A stretch of 64,000 nt of DNA, from the NCBI RefSeq assembly GCF_019285515.1, contig NZ_CP079095.1:3876501-3940500 (forward strand), read 5' to 3'. A program made the position numbers and the translations under genes. Shown here piece by piece: positions 8,311 to 26,294 of the stretch (position 1 is its first letter; the number at the start of each line of letters is the position of its first letter). This stretch comes from Methylococcus sp. Mc7 (GTDB taxonomy: Bacteria; Pseudomonadota; Gammaproteobacteria; Methylococcales; Methylococcaceae). The notes under the pieces were generated by a model. That model did no database searches. It saw nothing but the letters and a program-made list of their open reading frames with translations, and was not told the origin of the DNA.

Positions 8311-9839
8311 CCCTTGAGCGCTCCACGGAAACGCCACAGTTCCAGCAGACGATACCCCGTGTAACGGCCGAGGAGCAGTGTGAATGCCAGGACCACCAGC
8401 AGGAGTTCCGGAAACACGAAAACGAGGTGTCCGAGATAGTCGCTGCTCATGCTCAGGTAGCCGAGGATGGCAACGGCAAGACTGCCGAACCCTTGTTTCA
8501 GAGCCTCGCCCGGCCCGAACTCCTCCCAGACCATGGACATCCGCTCGATGGTCATGGCCATGATCACCATCGGGAACAAAGCGACGGACACCCCCCGGTC
8601 CAGACCGAGTTTGTAGGTCATTACGCTCACCGTCGCCATGAGCAGGATCACGATGATGAGGACCGCCGCAAGCCTTGGAACCAGAAGGAGTTTCAACGAC
8701 TCCAGATAGAAGCGCAGCAGCAGCCCCAGGGCGACGAGGAGGCAGAACATCGCGACCCCCCATAGCAACTGGGTTTCCCGGAAGGCCGCCGCGATCAGGA
8801 TCGGCATGAAGGTTCCGAAAGTCTGCAACCCCACGACGTTGCGCAGAAATACGATGAGGAACGCCCCGATCGGGACCAGCAACAGCACCCGATAGACGTT
8901 CTGCGTCTTGACCGGCAGGCTGAACAGGGAAAATTCCATGACCCGCGATCCCATCTTCCGCGCGCGCTGCTCGGCGATCTGGGTCATTTCCTGCGAGTGC
9001 CGGCGCACCGAATATTCGACCCGGCCGTTCTTCCCCCCCGCGATCTCCAGCAACGGCTCGCTGCCGACCGTCCACACGATCGCATCCCCGGGCAAACCCG
9101 TCTCGCCGGTCGCGGGATTCAGGTCGATCCAGGACTCGCCGTCGAACACCTCGACCCAAGGTGTCAACGAACCCCGGCTGGCGTTGTCCTTCAACGTCGC
9201 CAGGTAGAGAGTGCGGGCGGAAACGTCGGCCTCGCGCAGGATGGCCACGACCCGGCGCGCCCAATCGTCCGGGCCGGCTATGTCCTGGCGCAACAGGCTT
9301 ACGTTGCTGTCCGGATCGGCGGCGTTGAGACGCTGCAGGAGGGCTTGGGCGAACGTCACGTCGTCCGCCGATTTGCTCCGGACCTCGTTGAGAAGGCCGC
9401 GTGCGGCTGCCTGCATCGGTTCGGGCAGGCTCTGCGGATCGACCGGCACGGCCACTCCCGCCGGCTGGGGCGCGGCCTCGGCAGCCGGATCCTTGGCGAG
9501 GTGGATGCGGTAATAAAGGACCTGCCAGCCGTGGGTTTCGCGTATGGCCCAGCGCGCCTGCCGCCGGAGGCCATTGTCGTCGGTCGTCAAGCCATAGTCG
9601 CTGGCGACGAAGTTTTCGTCGAGGACGGTGTAGCCTTGCGGCGCCCGCGGAATGGCGAACTGCACCTTGACGGCGGTATCCCGCCTGGCCTTGAACTCGA
9701 TGCGCGCCTCGACCGTCCATACCTCGGCCTGTTCGGTCGGCAGCAATGGCAGTCCCAGAATCTCGACCTTGTAATAGCACAACGCCAAGCCCACCGCGGT
9801 CAATACGGCGGCGAGGAGGCGCACGTGAAGCTTGCTCAT
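8307..9839 (-). CDS. Membrane protein: inactive transglutaminase domain fused to 7 TM helices
   Basis: This 510-residue protein has an N-terminal membrane anchor, then a large extracytoplasmic region of about 300 residues, then about seven hydrophobic segments from residue 325 to 500. The extracytoplasmic part includes a transglutaminase-like strand pattern (TPWVEVFDGESWIDLNPATG) without the catalytic cysteine. This matches the family called inactive transglutaminase fused to 7 transmembrane helices. The ATG at 9839 (MSKLHVRLL) was chosen because it opens directly into the anchor. It lies 26 bp after the protease gene and overlaps the ATP-grasp gene by 4 bp. It may act as a membrane sensor or scaffold for the two soluble partners; this is inference. 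Confidence 0.87.
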   Translation of the reverse strand: MSKLHVRLLAAVLTAVGLALCYYKVEILGLPLLPTEQAEVWTVEARIEFKARRDTAVKVQFAIPRAPQGYTVLDENFVASDYGLTTDDNGLRRQARWAIRETHGWQVLYYRIHLAKDPAAEAAPQPAGVAVPVDPQSLPEPMQAAARGLLNEVRSKSADDVTFAQALLQRLNAADPDSNVSLLRQDIAGPDDWARRVVAILREADVSARTLYLATLKDNASRGSLTPWVEVFDGESWIDLNPATGETGLPGDAIVWTVGSEPLLEIAGGKNGRVEYSVRRHSQEMTQIAEQRARKMGSRVMEFSLFSLPVKTQNVYRVLLLVPIGAFLIVFLRNVVGLQTFGTFMPILIAAAFRETQLLWGVAMFCLLVALGLLLRFYLESLKLLLVPRLAAVLIIVILLMATVSVMTYKLGLDRGVSVALFPMVIMAMTIERMSMVWEEFGPGEALKQGFGSLAVAILGYLSMSSDYLGHLVFVFPELLLVVLAFTLLLGRYTGYRLLELWRFRGALKG

Positions 9840-9865
9840 GCCGGACGGAACTCCGTCATCTGCCC

Positions 9866-10435
9866 TCAGTGCCTGCCATTCGCGGGCGAAGGGGCTGGCG
9901 TGGCGGCGCCCTTGCCCCGCTGGTTGCAAGGGTCAGCTTCCGCCTTGAAAACAAACGTCTCTCCGGCATCGACCACGGCGACATTGCTCAGAAAACTGCG
10001 GCCGAGCAGCAGGGGATAGTTGAAATTGCTACGATCCACGAGGGTGAATTCGGTCTGGTATTCCCGTCCGTTCTTGCACAGCGCCAAGGTGACCACCTCC
10101 CGCTTCGATGCCCCTTTGTGGCGCTCTTTGATGTAAACGGTCCGTTCCAGGGGCCTTTCGACGACGACGGTTTTTTCGTCATCCTCGCTTTCCAGGGTGA
10201 ACCTGACCCATTCGCGGCCGTCCCGGTTGAATCGCTGGATATTGTCCGAATGCAGCGCCGAAGTCTTCGCGCCGGTATCCAGCTTGGCCGTCAGGCGGAG
10301 ATTCCACGGCAGCAGAAAAACGGACTCCAGCCAGCCCATGACGACCTTGTCTTTCGGCTTCGGCGCGTCGCCGGCATGAGCAACGGCACTGAGCAGCCCC
10401 AACGAAAATGCGATCGCAGTACGACGAAGTTTCAT
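9866..10435 (-). CDS. Retropepsin-like aspartic protease, RimB/ATP-dependent zinc protease family
   Basis: The 189-residue product starts with a signal peptide (MKLRRTAIAFSLGLLSAVAHA), so it should be periplasmic. The single retropepsin-type motif LDTGAKTSAL has the candidate catalytic Asp53; the flap region and LLLGRSFL match the family often labelled ATP-dependent zinc protease. One domain per chain implies a dimeric active site, as in retroviral proteases. The start at 10435 is the one that yields the signal peptide; residues further upstream look non-coding. It is the first gene of the protease/7TM/ATP-grasp operon and is preceded by a terminator for the cytochrome gene. Confidence 0.88.
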   Translation of the reverse strand: MKLRRTAIAFSLGLLSAVAHAGDAPKPKDKVVMGWLESVFLLPWNLRLTAKLDTGAKTSALHSDNIQRFNRDGREWVRFTLESEDDEKTVVVERPLERTVYIKERHKGASKREVVTLALCKNGREYQTEFTLVDRSNFNYPLLLGRSFLSNVAVVDAGETFVFKAEADPCNQRGKGAATPAPSPANGRH

Positions 10436-10505
10436 GACGGAACCCGTCCCGCAACACAGCGGGTTCGAAGTCTGAGGATGTTTCCCGCCTCCCTGGCTAT
10501 CGACG

Positions 10506-10537
10506 AAAAACGGCCCACCAGTCTCCCCGGTGAGCCG
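10506..10537 (-). terminator. Intrinsic terminator after the cytochrome c gene
   Basis: On the minus strand a stem (CGGCTCACC paired with GGTGGGCCG, one G-T pair) is followed directly by five Ts at 10510-10506. It lies 25 bp after the cytochrome stop. It separates that gene from the protease operon downstream. Confidence 0.8.
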
Positions 10538-10562
10538 TCGTCCGAATTGGCGGAAGAACCGG

Positions 10563-11183
10563 TCAGTCGTCCTGAACGACCGACAGTCCGCGAGCCTGGC
10601 TCGCGTAGTAAGCGGCCAGATCGTGGATGTCGTCCTTGGAAAGCGCACCGGCCAGACCGTTCATGATGGCATTCTTGCGAACGCCGCTCTTGTAGTCTTC
10701 GAGTGCCTTCATCAGGTAGTTTTCATACTGGCCGGCCAGACGGGGGTTGGGGCTCTCACCGTTGCCGTCCTCTCCGTGGCAACCACCGCAGCCGCTGGCT
10801 TCCGCCTTCCTCTTGCCGTTGGCTACGTTACCGGTCACGGCGTTCTTGACGTTGATGGCCCGAAAACCTGCGACGTAAGCGGCGATATCCCGCAGATCCT
10901 TGTCGGAAAGCGACACCGCGTTGCCTTCCATGCTTCCGTGCTGCCGCGCCCCCGAGGCGTAGGCCTTGAGCGAGGATACCACGTAATCGTCGTGCTGCCC
11001 TGCCAGCTTGGGCACGTGATAGGTCGGGTAAGTGTTGGAGTAGCCCTCGATGCCATGACAGCCGGCACAAGTGTAGAACTTCTCCTTCCCCGACATGCGG
11101 TCTCCTTCCGCCGATACCGTCCCGCTGCCGACCATTCCGGCCAGTCCGGCAACCGCAACCCTCCACAGGATATGGTTTTTCAT
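10563..11183 (-). CDS. Dihaem cytochrome c (c4-like)
   Basis: The 206-residue protein has a signal peptide ending near VSAEG and two class I haem sites, CAGCH and CGGCH, about 100 residues apart. Each has a downstream methionine that could be the sixth ligand (GSMEGNA and NAIMNGL). The two homologous halves and the length fit cytochrome c4, a periplasmic electron carrier to terminal oxidases. The ATG at 11183 starts MKNHILWRVAV and has GGGGAG about 13 bp upstream. A longer reading frame to 11303 exists but lacks signal-peptide logic. It is monocistronic between two terminators. Confidence 0.88.
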   Translation of the reverse strand: MKNHILWRVAVAGLAGMVGSGTVSAEGDRMSGKEKFYTCAGCHGIEGYSNTYPTYHVPKLAGQHDDYVVSSLKAYASGARQHGSMEGNAVSLSDKDLRDIAAYVAGFRAINVKNAVTGNVANGKRKAEASGCGGCHGEDGNGESPNPRLAGQYENYLMKALEDYKSGVRKNAIMNGLAGALSKDDIHDLAAYYASQARGLSVVQDD

Positions 11184-11306
11184 GATGCTGAATACTCCCC
11201 AGTGACTAATCGATCCGAACGCCGGGCAACTCCCAGACACGCGAGTGACGTGCGCCCGCCCCGGCAAGTCGGCGTATGGTACCGGTTTCCGGGAATTTGA
11301 CAACCG

Positions 11307-11341
11307 CGGAAACCGGGAGGATGCGCCTGCATCCTCCCGGT
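11307..11341 (-). terminator. Strong hairpin ending the rpoBC transcript
   Basis: Arms 11312-11324 and 11329-11341 form a perfect 13-bp stem (ACCGGGAGGATGC) with a four-base loop, 15 bp past the rpoC stop. Only three Ts follow. A second perfect 10-bp repeat (11282-11291 with 11307-11316) overlaps its distal arm, so the two structures exclude each other. Confidence 0.7.
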
Positions 11342-11355
11342 CCCGGCAGCTTCGG

Positions 11356-15558
<4,203 letters not shown>

Positions 15559-15624
15559 GTAAATCTCCCAGTCATCAATTCGGAAGGGCGGCCGCGAACG
15601 GCTGCCTGCTGCGCGCGGTGGCGA

Positions 15625-19701
<4,077 letters not shown>

Positions 19702-19889
19702 GTTGGTTCCTGACCTGAGTTTGGTTTGCTTGAAATATCGTGAGCCTAAAGCCTTCGAGAGGCTGTGCCGGCAGTATCGGGGATATGCCTTGGCTCGTTA
19801 TCGGGTTGCCACGTGTGATACGGAGGGCGGCATGGACGGAAGATCGGAGTCCACAAGGTAACCGATTCCGTAACAATCCGCAAACGCCG

Positions 19890-19917
19890 AAAGGCCGGCA
19901 GCGCAACGCTGCCAGCC
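19890..19917 (-). terminator. rplL-rpoB attenuator hairpin
   Basis: On the minus strand an 11-bp stem (GGCTGGCAGCG with CGCTGCCGGCC, one G-T pair) with a TTG loop is followed by three Ts. It sits 46 bp past the rplL stop. In E. coli a partial terminator lies at the same place and lowers rpoBC expression relative to the ribosomal proteins. A similar role here is inferred from position. Confidence 0.6.
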
Positions 19918-19962
19918 TGAATCGAAGCTCTTCCTTAAAAGAAGCGGGTGCGCAACGTTTCG

Positions 19963-20340
19963 TTACTTAACGTCGACAGCGGCGCCGGCTTCTTCCAGCT
20001 TCTTCTTGATGTCGTCGGCTTCCTGCTTGGCAACGCCTTCCTTGACGGTGGAGGGCACGCCCTCGACCAGGTCTTTCGCTTCCTTCAGCCCCAGGCCGGT
20101 GATCTCGCGGATCGCCTTGATCACATTGACCTTGTTGGCGCCGAAGCTGGTCATGACGACGTCGAACTCGGTCTTTTCTTCAACCGCCGGAGCCGCTGCG
20201 CCTGCCGCTGCAGGAGCCACCGCGACTGCCGCCGCCGCGGACACGCCGAACTTCTCTTCCATTGCCGAAATGAGATCCACGATCTCCATGACGGTCATGT
20301 TGGAAATAGTCTCAAGGATATCTTCTTTGGAAACTGCCAT
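19963..20340 (-). CDS. rplL: 50S ribosomal protein L7/L12
   Basis: The 125-residue stalk protein has the N-terminal dimerisation helices, an Ala/Pro-rich hinge (residues 36-53) and the C-terminal factor-binding domain with [13 protein letters not shown]. It recruits elongation factors to the ribosome as dimers on L10. The ATG at 20340 (MAVSKEDI) was preferred over an ATG two codons earlier because the GGAG at about 8 bp fits it better. It follows rplJ on the same transcript. Confidence 0.97.
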   Translation of the reverse strand: MAVSKEDILETISNMTVMEIVDLISAMEEKFGVSAAAAVAVAPAAAGAAAPAVEEKTEFDVVMTSFGANKVNVIKAIREITGLGLKEAKDLVEGVPSTVKEGVAKQEADDIKKKLEEAGAAVDVK

Positions 20341-20379
20341 TGTCATTTCTCCGAAATTTCTTTCTGCCGGACCTGCGGG

Positions 20380-20907
20380 TTACGCGGCCTGCTTCTGATC
20401 CCGAACCGCCGCCACGGTGCGCACGAATTTCGCGTGCGGTTCCGCCAGGGTGCGGACGAACTTCTCGATCGGCGCCTTCATCGTGCCCATCAACATGCTG
20501 ATCGCCTGCTCGCGGTTCGGCAGCGAAGCCAAACGCTCGAGCTCGGACGGGCCGTATTGTTTGCCGCCAACCGCCACCAACTTCACGACGAGCTTGTCGT
20601 TGGTCTTGGCGAATGCGCTGACTACGCGGGCCGCGGAGCCCGGATCCTCAAGGGAAAACGCGAGAATCAAGGGTCCCACCAAGCCGTCCTGCATGCACTC
20701 GAAACTCGTGCCTTCAACGGCCTTGCGCGCCAAGGTATTCTTGACGACGCGCAGGTAAACCCCGGACTCGCGCGCCTCCTTGCGGAGCTGCGTCAGAGCG
20801 GAGACGCTCAGTCCCCGGTATTCCGCCGCAACTGCGGAGTGCGCTTGGGCGGCAACGGCTGCAACCTCGGCGACGACTGCTTTCTTGTCATCGAGTCTCA
20901 GTGCCAC
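20380..20907 (-). CDS. rplJ: 50S ribosomal protein L10
   Basis: The 175-residue protein carries the L10 N-terminal rRNA-binding domain (MALRLDDKKAVVAEV, AEYRGLSVSALTQLR) and a C-terminal helix that holds L7/L12 dimers. It anchors the ribosomal stalk and represses its own operon by binding the leader. It lies 39 bp before rplL. The 215-bp gap between rplA and rplJ contains the expected leader region. Confidence 0.96.
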   Translation of the reverse strand: MALRLDDKKAVVAEVAAVAAQAHSAVAAEYRGLSVSALTQLRKEARESGVYLRVVKNTLARKAVEGTSFECMQDGLVGPLILAFSLEDPGSAARVVSAFAKTNDKLVVKLVAVGGKQYGPSELERLASLPNREQAISMLMGTMKAPIEKFVRTLAEPHAKFVRTVAAVRDQKQAA

Positions 20908-21122
20908 TCGTTACCTCCAGAAAAACTGAATAGTTTGGGAAACCATTCAGAGCCATGTCACCCCGGCCGAAGCCGGGGACTCTTGTAACGGCTCCTTTCG
21001 CCGATATTCGGCTTCAGTCACCGTCTGCGCAGGCTGGGTGGATTAAGTGCTCGAGGCACGCCTGCGGTCTTTGACGGTTACCGGAAATCCGGCAACCCAA
21101 AGTCAGATAATTCGTTGCGGAA
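20908..21122 (-). promoter_or_regulatory. rplJL leader region, likely L10 autoregulatory site
   Basis: The 215-bp spacer between rplA and rplJ is in the position of the L10 leader and the separate rplJ promoter known in gammaproteobacteria. A very stable hairpin lies at 20961-20978: in the transcript CCCCGGC and GCCGGGG flank a UUCG tetraloop. I did not resolve the kink-turn that L10 binds, so the autoregulatory call rests mainly on position. Confidence 0.45.
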
Positions 21123-21818
21123 TCAGGCGGTCAGCGTGTTCTGGTCCACGGCCAAGCCCGGCCCCATGGTCGAAGATACAGTGACCTTCTTGACATACAC
21201 GCCCTTCGAGGTGCTCGGCTTGAGCTTCTTCAGATCCACCAGCAAGGCTTCCAGGTTCTCCTTCAGCGCCGACGGCTCGAAGCTGATCTTGCCGATCGTG
21301 CAATGAATGATGCCCTTCTTGTCGGTACGGTAACGGACCTGACCGGCCTTTGCGTTCTTGACGGCCGTGGCGACGTCCGGGGTGACGGTACCGGTCTTGG
21401 GGTTCGGCATCAGGCCGCGCGGACCGAGAATCTGGCCCAATTGGCCGACCACGCGCATGGCATCCGGGGCCGCGATGACGACGTCGAAATTCAGCTCGCC
21501 GGCCTTCACCTGCGCGCCAAGGTCGTCCATGCCGACGATGTCCGCCCCTGCCGCCAGGGCGGCCTCGGCATTCGCCCCCTGGGCGAACACCGCCACTCGG
21601 ACCGACTTGCCGGTCCCGTGGGGAAGGACGGTCGCACCGCGTACGGCCTGATCGGACTTGCGGGGATCGACGCCAAGATTCACCGCCACGTCCACCGACT
21701 CGACGAACTTGACGGAGCTGACCGATTTCAGCACATCGAACGCCTCGTCGATCGCATACACCTTACCGGGCTGAACCTTGTCCTTGATCGACTTGAGCCT
21801 TTTGGTCAAACGAGCCAT
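21123..21818 (-). CDS. rplA: 50S ribosomal protein L1
   Basis: The 231-residue protein begins [15 protein letters not shown] and has the L1 signature near the middle ([16 protein letters not shown]). It binds 23S rRNA at the mobile L1 stalk and helps release deacylated tRNA; free L1 represses rplKA translation. The ATG at 21818 was chosen over a GTG one codon earlier because GGAGGG lies 6 bp upstream. Its first base is the last base of the rplK stop (TGATG), so the two are translationally coupled. Confidence 0.97.
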   Translation of the reverse strand: MARLTKRLKSIKDKVQPGKVYAIDEAFDVLKSVSSVKFVESVDVAVNLGVDPRKSDQAVRGATVLPHGTGKSVRVAVFAQGANAEAALAAGADIVGMDDLGAQVKAGELNFDVVIAAPDAMRVVGQLGQILGPRGLMPNPKTGTVTPDVATAVKNAKAGQVRYRTDKKGIIHCTIGKISFEPSALKENLEALLVDLKKLKPSTSKGVYVKKVTVSSTMGPGLAVDQNTLTA

Positions 21819-22249
21819 CACACACCCTCCACAATCAAACCCATGCTGGTCGCGCTACCTGCAATGGTGCGCACGGCTGCGTCCATATCCGCCGCCGTCA
21901 AATCCGGCATTTTCATCTTGGCGATTTCTTCCAACTGGGCCCGCGTAACCGTCCCGACCTTGTCGGTGTTCGGCTTGGAGCTTCCGGACTTCAGTCCGAG
22001 TGCCTTCTTCAACAGCACCGAAGCCGGCGGAGTCTTGGTGATGAAGGTAAAACTGCGGTCCGCATACACCGTAATGACGACCGGAAGCGGCAGGCCTTTC
22101 TCGACGTTCTGGGTCTGGGCGTTGAATGCCTTGCAGAACTCCATGATGTTGACGCCGCGCTGACCGAGCGCCGGACCGACCGGCGGGCTCGGATTGGCCT
22201 CGCCGGCCTTGACCTGAAGCTTGATGTAACCAGTGATTTTCTTTGCCAT
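21818..22249 (-). CDS. rplK: 50S ribosomal protein L11
   Basis: The 143-residue protein starts [20 protein letters not shown] and carries the conserved [22 protein letters not shown] segment. It binds the GTPase-associated region of 23S rRNA and is needed for RelA activation. It follows nusG across a 95-bp gap and overlaps rplA by one base. The gap contains an imperfect G/C stem followed by a T-rich stretch (near 22295-22300), which might give partial termination. Confidence 0.97.
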   Translation of the reverse strand: MAKKITGYIKLQVKAGEANPSPPVGPALGQRGVNIMEFCKAFNAQTQNVEKGLPLPVVITVYADRSFTFITKTPPASVLLKKALGLKSGSSKPNTDKVGTVTRAQLEEIAKMKMPDLTAADMDAAVRTIAGSATSMGLIVEGV

Positions 22250-22344
22250 TTTCTGACTCCTATGGGTACGAACGCCTCTTGGGCTCCCCTAAATAAAAAA
22301 GGGCTCGCGACGGCAGCCACGGCCCCTGCTTGCAACCGCCTCGC

Positions 22345-22878
22345 CTAGCCTTTCTCGACCTGTCCGAATTCGAGCTCGACAGGCGTGGATCGTCCAAAAA
22401 TCAGGACGGAAACTCTGAGCTTGCTCTTTTCGTAATTGACTTCCTCGACGACGCCGTTGAAATCCTTGAATGGACCGTCGATGACGCGGACGACTTCGCC
22501 AACTTCGTAAAGTACCTTGTGCTTGGGCTTCTTGACCCCTTCCTCCACGCGCGCCAGGATCGCTTCCGCTTCCGCATCGGTGATCGGGGCGGGATGGTCC
22601 GGCGTCCCGCCGACAAACCCCAGCACCCGCGGAACGTCGCGCACCAGATGCCAGGTATCGTCATTCAACTCCATCTGGACCAGGACATACCCCGGAAAGA
22701 ATTTCCGCTCGCCTTTGCGCTGCTGGCCCTGCCGCATTTCCAGCACCTCCTCGGTCGGCACCAGGATCTTGCCGAAATAACGCTCAAGCCCGGCCCGGGC
22801 CACTCGCTCCTCCAGAGAACGCTTTACGCGGTTTTCGAAATTGGAATAAGCCTGGATTACGTACCAGCGTAGCGCCAC
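22345..22878 (-). CDS. nusG: Transcription termination/antitermination factor NusG
   Basis: The 177-residue protein has the NGN domain ([38 protein letters not shown] near 60-72) and a C-terminal KOW domain ([23 protein letters not shown]). It binds the RNA polymerase clamp to suppress pausing and links polymerase to Rho or to ribosomal protein S10. It follows secE by 12 bp in the classical secE-nusG unit. Confidence 0.97.
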   Translation of the reverse strand: MALRWYVIQAYSNFENRVKRSLEERVARAGLERYFGKILVPTEEVLEMRQGQQRKGERKFFPGYVLVQMELNDDTWHLVRDVPRVLGFVGGTPDHPAPITDAEAEAILARVEEGVKKPKHKVLYEVGEVVRVIDGPFKDFNGVVEEVNYEKSKLRVSVLIFGRSTPVELEFGQVEKG

Positions 22879-22890
22879 GATCGCCCCCTA

Positions 22891-23265
22891 TTACCCGGTG
22901 ATCGAGGTGATTGCCCAAAACAGAAGCATGTCGAGCAGCCAGAGAAAAATTCCGACGAAGAAAACCAGCGCGACCACCATCAACGTGGCTTGCGCTGCCT
23001 CCTGCCGCGTCGGCCAGATCACTTTTCGAACCTCGATGCGCGACTCGCGGAAAAATCCGAGCAGCGACCGCCCCTTGGCCGTCGCTGACACCAGCGCGGC
23101 CGCCACAATGACAGCGCCGACGACTCCAAGCGTACGGTAGACGACGGAATAATCGCCGAAATAATAGTATGCGACGATGCCAGCGATTAGAAATACCAGC
23201 GCAAGAGCAAGCTTGACGGTATCCAGACCGGAAGCACCGGACTCCGAAGTAGTTTGAGTAGACAT
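22891..23265 (-). CDS. secE: Preprotein translocase subunit SecE
   Basis: The 124-residue protein has three hydrophobic segments (about 18-36, 46-62 and 96-118), the three-helix form found in gammaproteobacteria. The conserved amphipathic helix FFRESRIEVRKVIWPTRQEA precedes the last segment. It clamps SecY in the translocon. It lies between tRNA-Trp and nusG; a hairpin upstream may end the tuf-tRNA transcript. Confidence 0.96.
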   Translation of the reverse strand: MSTQTTSESGASGLDTVKLALALVFLIAGIVAYYYFGDYSVVYRTLGVVGAVIVAAALVSATAKGRSLLGFFRESRIEVRKVIWPTRQEAAQATLMVVALVFFVGIFLWLLDMLLFWAITSITG

Positions 23266-23292
23266 GCGCCGGATCGTTATGAAAATACGAGA

Positions 23293-23314
23293 GGGCGCCC
23301 ATCAACGGGCGCCC
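23293..23314 (-). terminator. Hairpin between tRNA-Trp and secE
   Basis: Two copies of the palindrome GGGCGCCC (23293-23300 and 23307-23314) pair around a six-base loop. A pyrimidine-rich stretch with four Ts follows on the minus strand. It could be a weak terminator or a processing structure 3' of tRNA-Trp. Confidence 0.5.
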
Positions 23315-23325
23315 GCATCATGTAG

Positions 23326-23401
23326 TGGCAGGCCAGGAGGGGCTCGAACCCCCAACCTGCGGTTTTGGAGACCGCTGCTCTACCAATTGAGCTACTGACC
23401 T
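23326..23401 (-). tRNA. trpT: tRNA-Trp (CCA)
   Basis: A 76-nt cloverleaf with acceptor arms AGGTCAG/CTGGCCT, discriminator G and an encoded CCA end. The anticodon loop CTCCAAA gives anticodon CCA for tryptophan. It sits between tuf and secE, as in many gammaproteobacteria. Confidence 0.97.
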
Positions 23402-23446
23402 AGGTATTCGGGAATGGGCGAACCTGTCGGGTCCGCCCCTAGCCCC

Positions 23447-24637
<1,191 letters not shown>

Positions 24638-24697
24638 CCGCCAACACCCCTGATTCGGCTATTTCAATTCAGTCAAAAACGGTTTACAGATATACGA

Positions 24698-24773
<76 letters not shown>

Positions 24774-24803
24774 AATTCAATCTTTAGCACACCATCACAA
24801 CAC

Positions 24804-24877
<74 letters not shown>

Positions 24878-24893
24878 GTACCACAAAATCCAA

Positions 24894-24979
<86 letters not shown>

Positions 24980-25058
24980 AAAGCGGAAAGCGTGCATTTT
25001 TCCAGAGTCTTATGACCGTGTCAAGCAACCGCAGGTCATGTTCGTCCGGCGCGGCCAT

Positions 25059-25622
25059 TCAAACGTGCAAGCGGTTCATCGCCTGCTCGACATTCCCGGC
25101 CAGCAGTTCGGGCAGACAATCCAAGGCTTTGTCTATCGCCCCGAAAATGGCTTGGCGATCGACGGACGAGGGCGCGGCCAACACGTAATCCGCCACCGCC
25201 ATGGACCCGACCGGCCGTCCGATTCCGATCCTCAGACGCAGAAATCCGCCACTTCCCAGCTGCGCCATGATGTCGCGGAGGCCGTTGTGCCCGCCATGGC
25301 CGCCGTCCCGTTTGACACGAACGAGCCCCGGCCCGAAGTCGAGCTCGTCGTGAACCACGAGGATGTGCTCGGGTGCGATCTTGTAAAACTTGGCTATCGC
25401 CGCCACCGCGAGCCCGCTTCGGTTCATGAAGGTCAGAGGCTCCAGGAGATGAACGGGCTCGGCCACCTTGATCGTTCCGACGCGGCCATGGAAACGGGAC
25501 TCCTCCCGCAATACGCAGGCGTGCGCGGCCGCCAGCCTACCCATGAACCAGAACCCGGCATTGTGCCGGGTTCGGTCATAAGCCGGCCCCGGGTTGCCGA
25601 GGCCGACGATCAGCTTGACCAT
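25059..25622 (-). CDS. pth: Peptidyl-tRNA hydrolase
   Basis: The 187-residue enzyme cleaves peptidyl-tRNA that drops off the ribosome. The N-terminal motif VGLGNPGPAYDRTRHNAGF carries the catalytic His and the substrate-binding Asn. FMNRSGLAVAAIAKFYKI and VVHDELDFGPG complete the family signature. It follows rplY by 14 bp, the order rplY-pth seen across gammaproteobacteria. The length is normal. Confidence 0.97.
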   Translation of the reverse strand: MVKLIVGLGNPGPAYDRTRHNAGFWFMGRLAAAHACVLREESRFHGRVGTIKVAEPVHLLEPLTFMNRSGLAVAAIAKFYKIAPEHILVVHDELDFGPGLVRVKRDGGHGGHNGLRDIMAQLGSGGFLRLRIGIGRPVGSMAVADYVLAAPSSVDRQAIFGAIDKALDCLPELLAGNVEQAMNRLHV

Positions 25623-25636
25623 GCCGCCCGGCCCGG

Positions 25637-26245
25637 TCAGCCCGCTCCGCCCTCGCCGCCTTCCGCAGTACGCGGCGCGTGCACGGAAGCCACCGGCAGG
25701 TCATGGCCGGCACCCTGTGCGAGTGCGTGGATTTCGACGCCCGCCGGAAGCTTGAGGTCCGACAGGTGGATGATGTCACCGATGTCGACCTGGCCAAGAT
25801 CGACCTCGATGTACTCGGGCAGATCCTTGGAAAAGCAATCGACCTCCACGTCCACCATGCTATGGGATACCACTCCGCCTTTCTTGACGCCTACCGAGGA
25901 TTCCTGGTTGACGAAGTGCAGGGGCACGTGGACGCGGATCTTGTCCGCCGCGCTGACGCGCTGAAAATCCATGTGCATCACGATGGGTTTGGCGGGATGG
26001 CGCTGCACGGCCTTCAGAATGGCGTTTTCCTCGCGACCGTCGAAACGGATCGTCAGCACGTGCGAATACGTCGCCTCGTTTTCCAGGCTTTTGACAACTT
26101 TGTGATGCTCCAGCAACAGCGACACCGGTTCACCGCCTCCCCCATAAAGCACGGCCGGAACCTTGCCGGCATGGCGCAGGCGACGGGACGCGCCCTTGCC
26201 CAATTGATCGCGCAATTCGGCTTCAAATACGAAACTGCCTACCAT
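25637..26245 (-). CDS. rplY: 50S ribosomal protein L25/general stress protein Ctc
   Basis: The 202-residue protein has an N-terminal 5S rRNA-binding L25 domain (residues 1-92) and a C-terminal beta domain of the TL5/Ctc type (residues 93-185). It is thus the long form rather than the 94-residue E. coli L25. The ATG at 26245 (MVGSFVFEAELRDQLGKGASRRLR) has GGAG about 7 bp upstream; residues before it do not look coding. The tail is rich in Gly and Ala. It lies between prs and pth. Confidence 0.95.
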   Translation of the reverse strand: MVGSFVFEAELRDQLGKGASRRLRHAGKVPAVLYGGGGEPVSLLLEHHKVVKSLENEATYSHVLTIRFDGREENAILKAVQRHPAKPIVMHMDFQRVSAADKIRVHVPLHFVNQESSVGVKKGGVVSHSMVDVEVDCFSKDLPEYIEVDLGQVDIGDIIHLSDLKLPAGVEIHALAQGAGHDLPVASVHAPRTAEGGEGGAG

Positions 26246-26294
26246 CTCTTTCTCCAAAATACTCTTAGCAGATGTTGAAAAACGAGGGCCCCGG

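Noticed and set aside
7342..9780. Single 812-codon frame covering the ATP-grasp gene and most of the 7TM gene
   Set aside because: The part above 8310 is out of frame with the clear 7TM protein and reads as low-complexity Gly/Arg; the ATG at 8310 is the proper start.
22295..22318. Terminator between nusG and rplK
   Set aside because: A T-rich tract is present but the stem is only about four pairs with a large loop; not firm enough to list as a feature.
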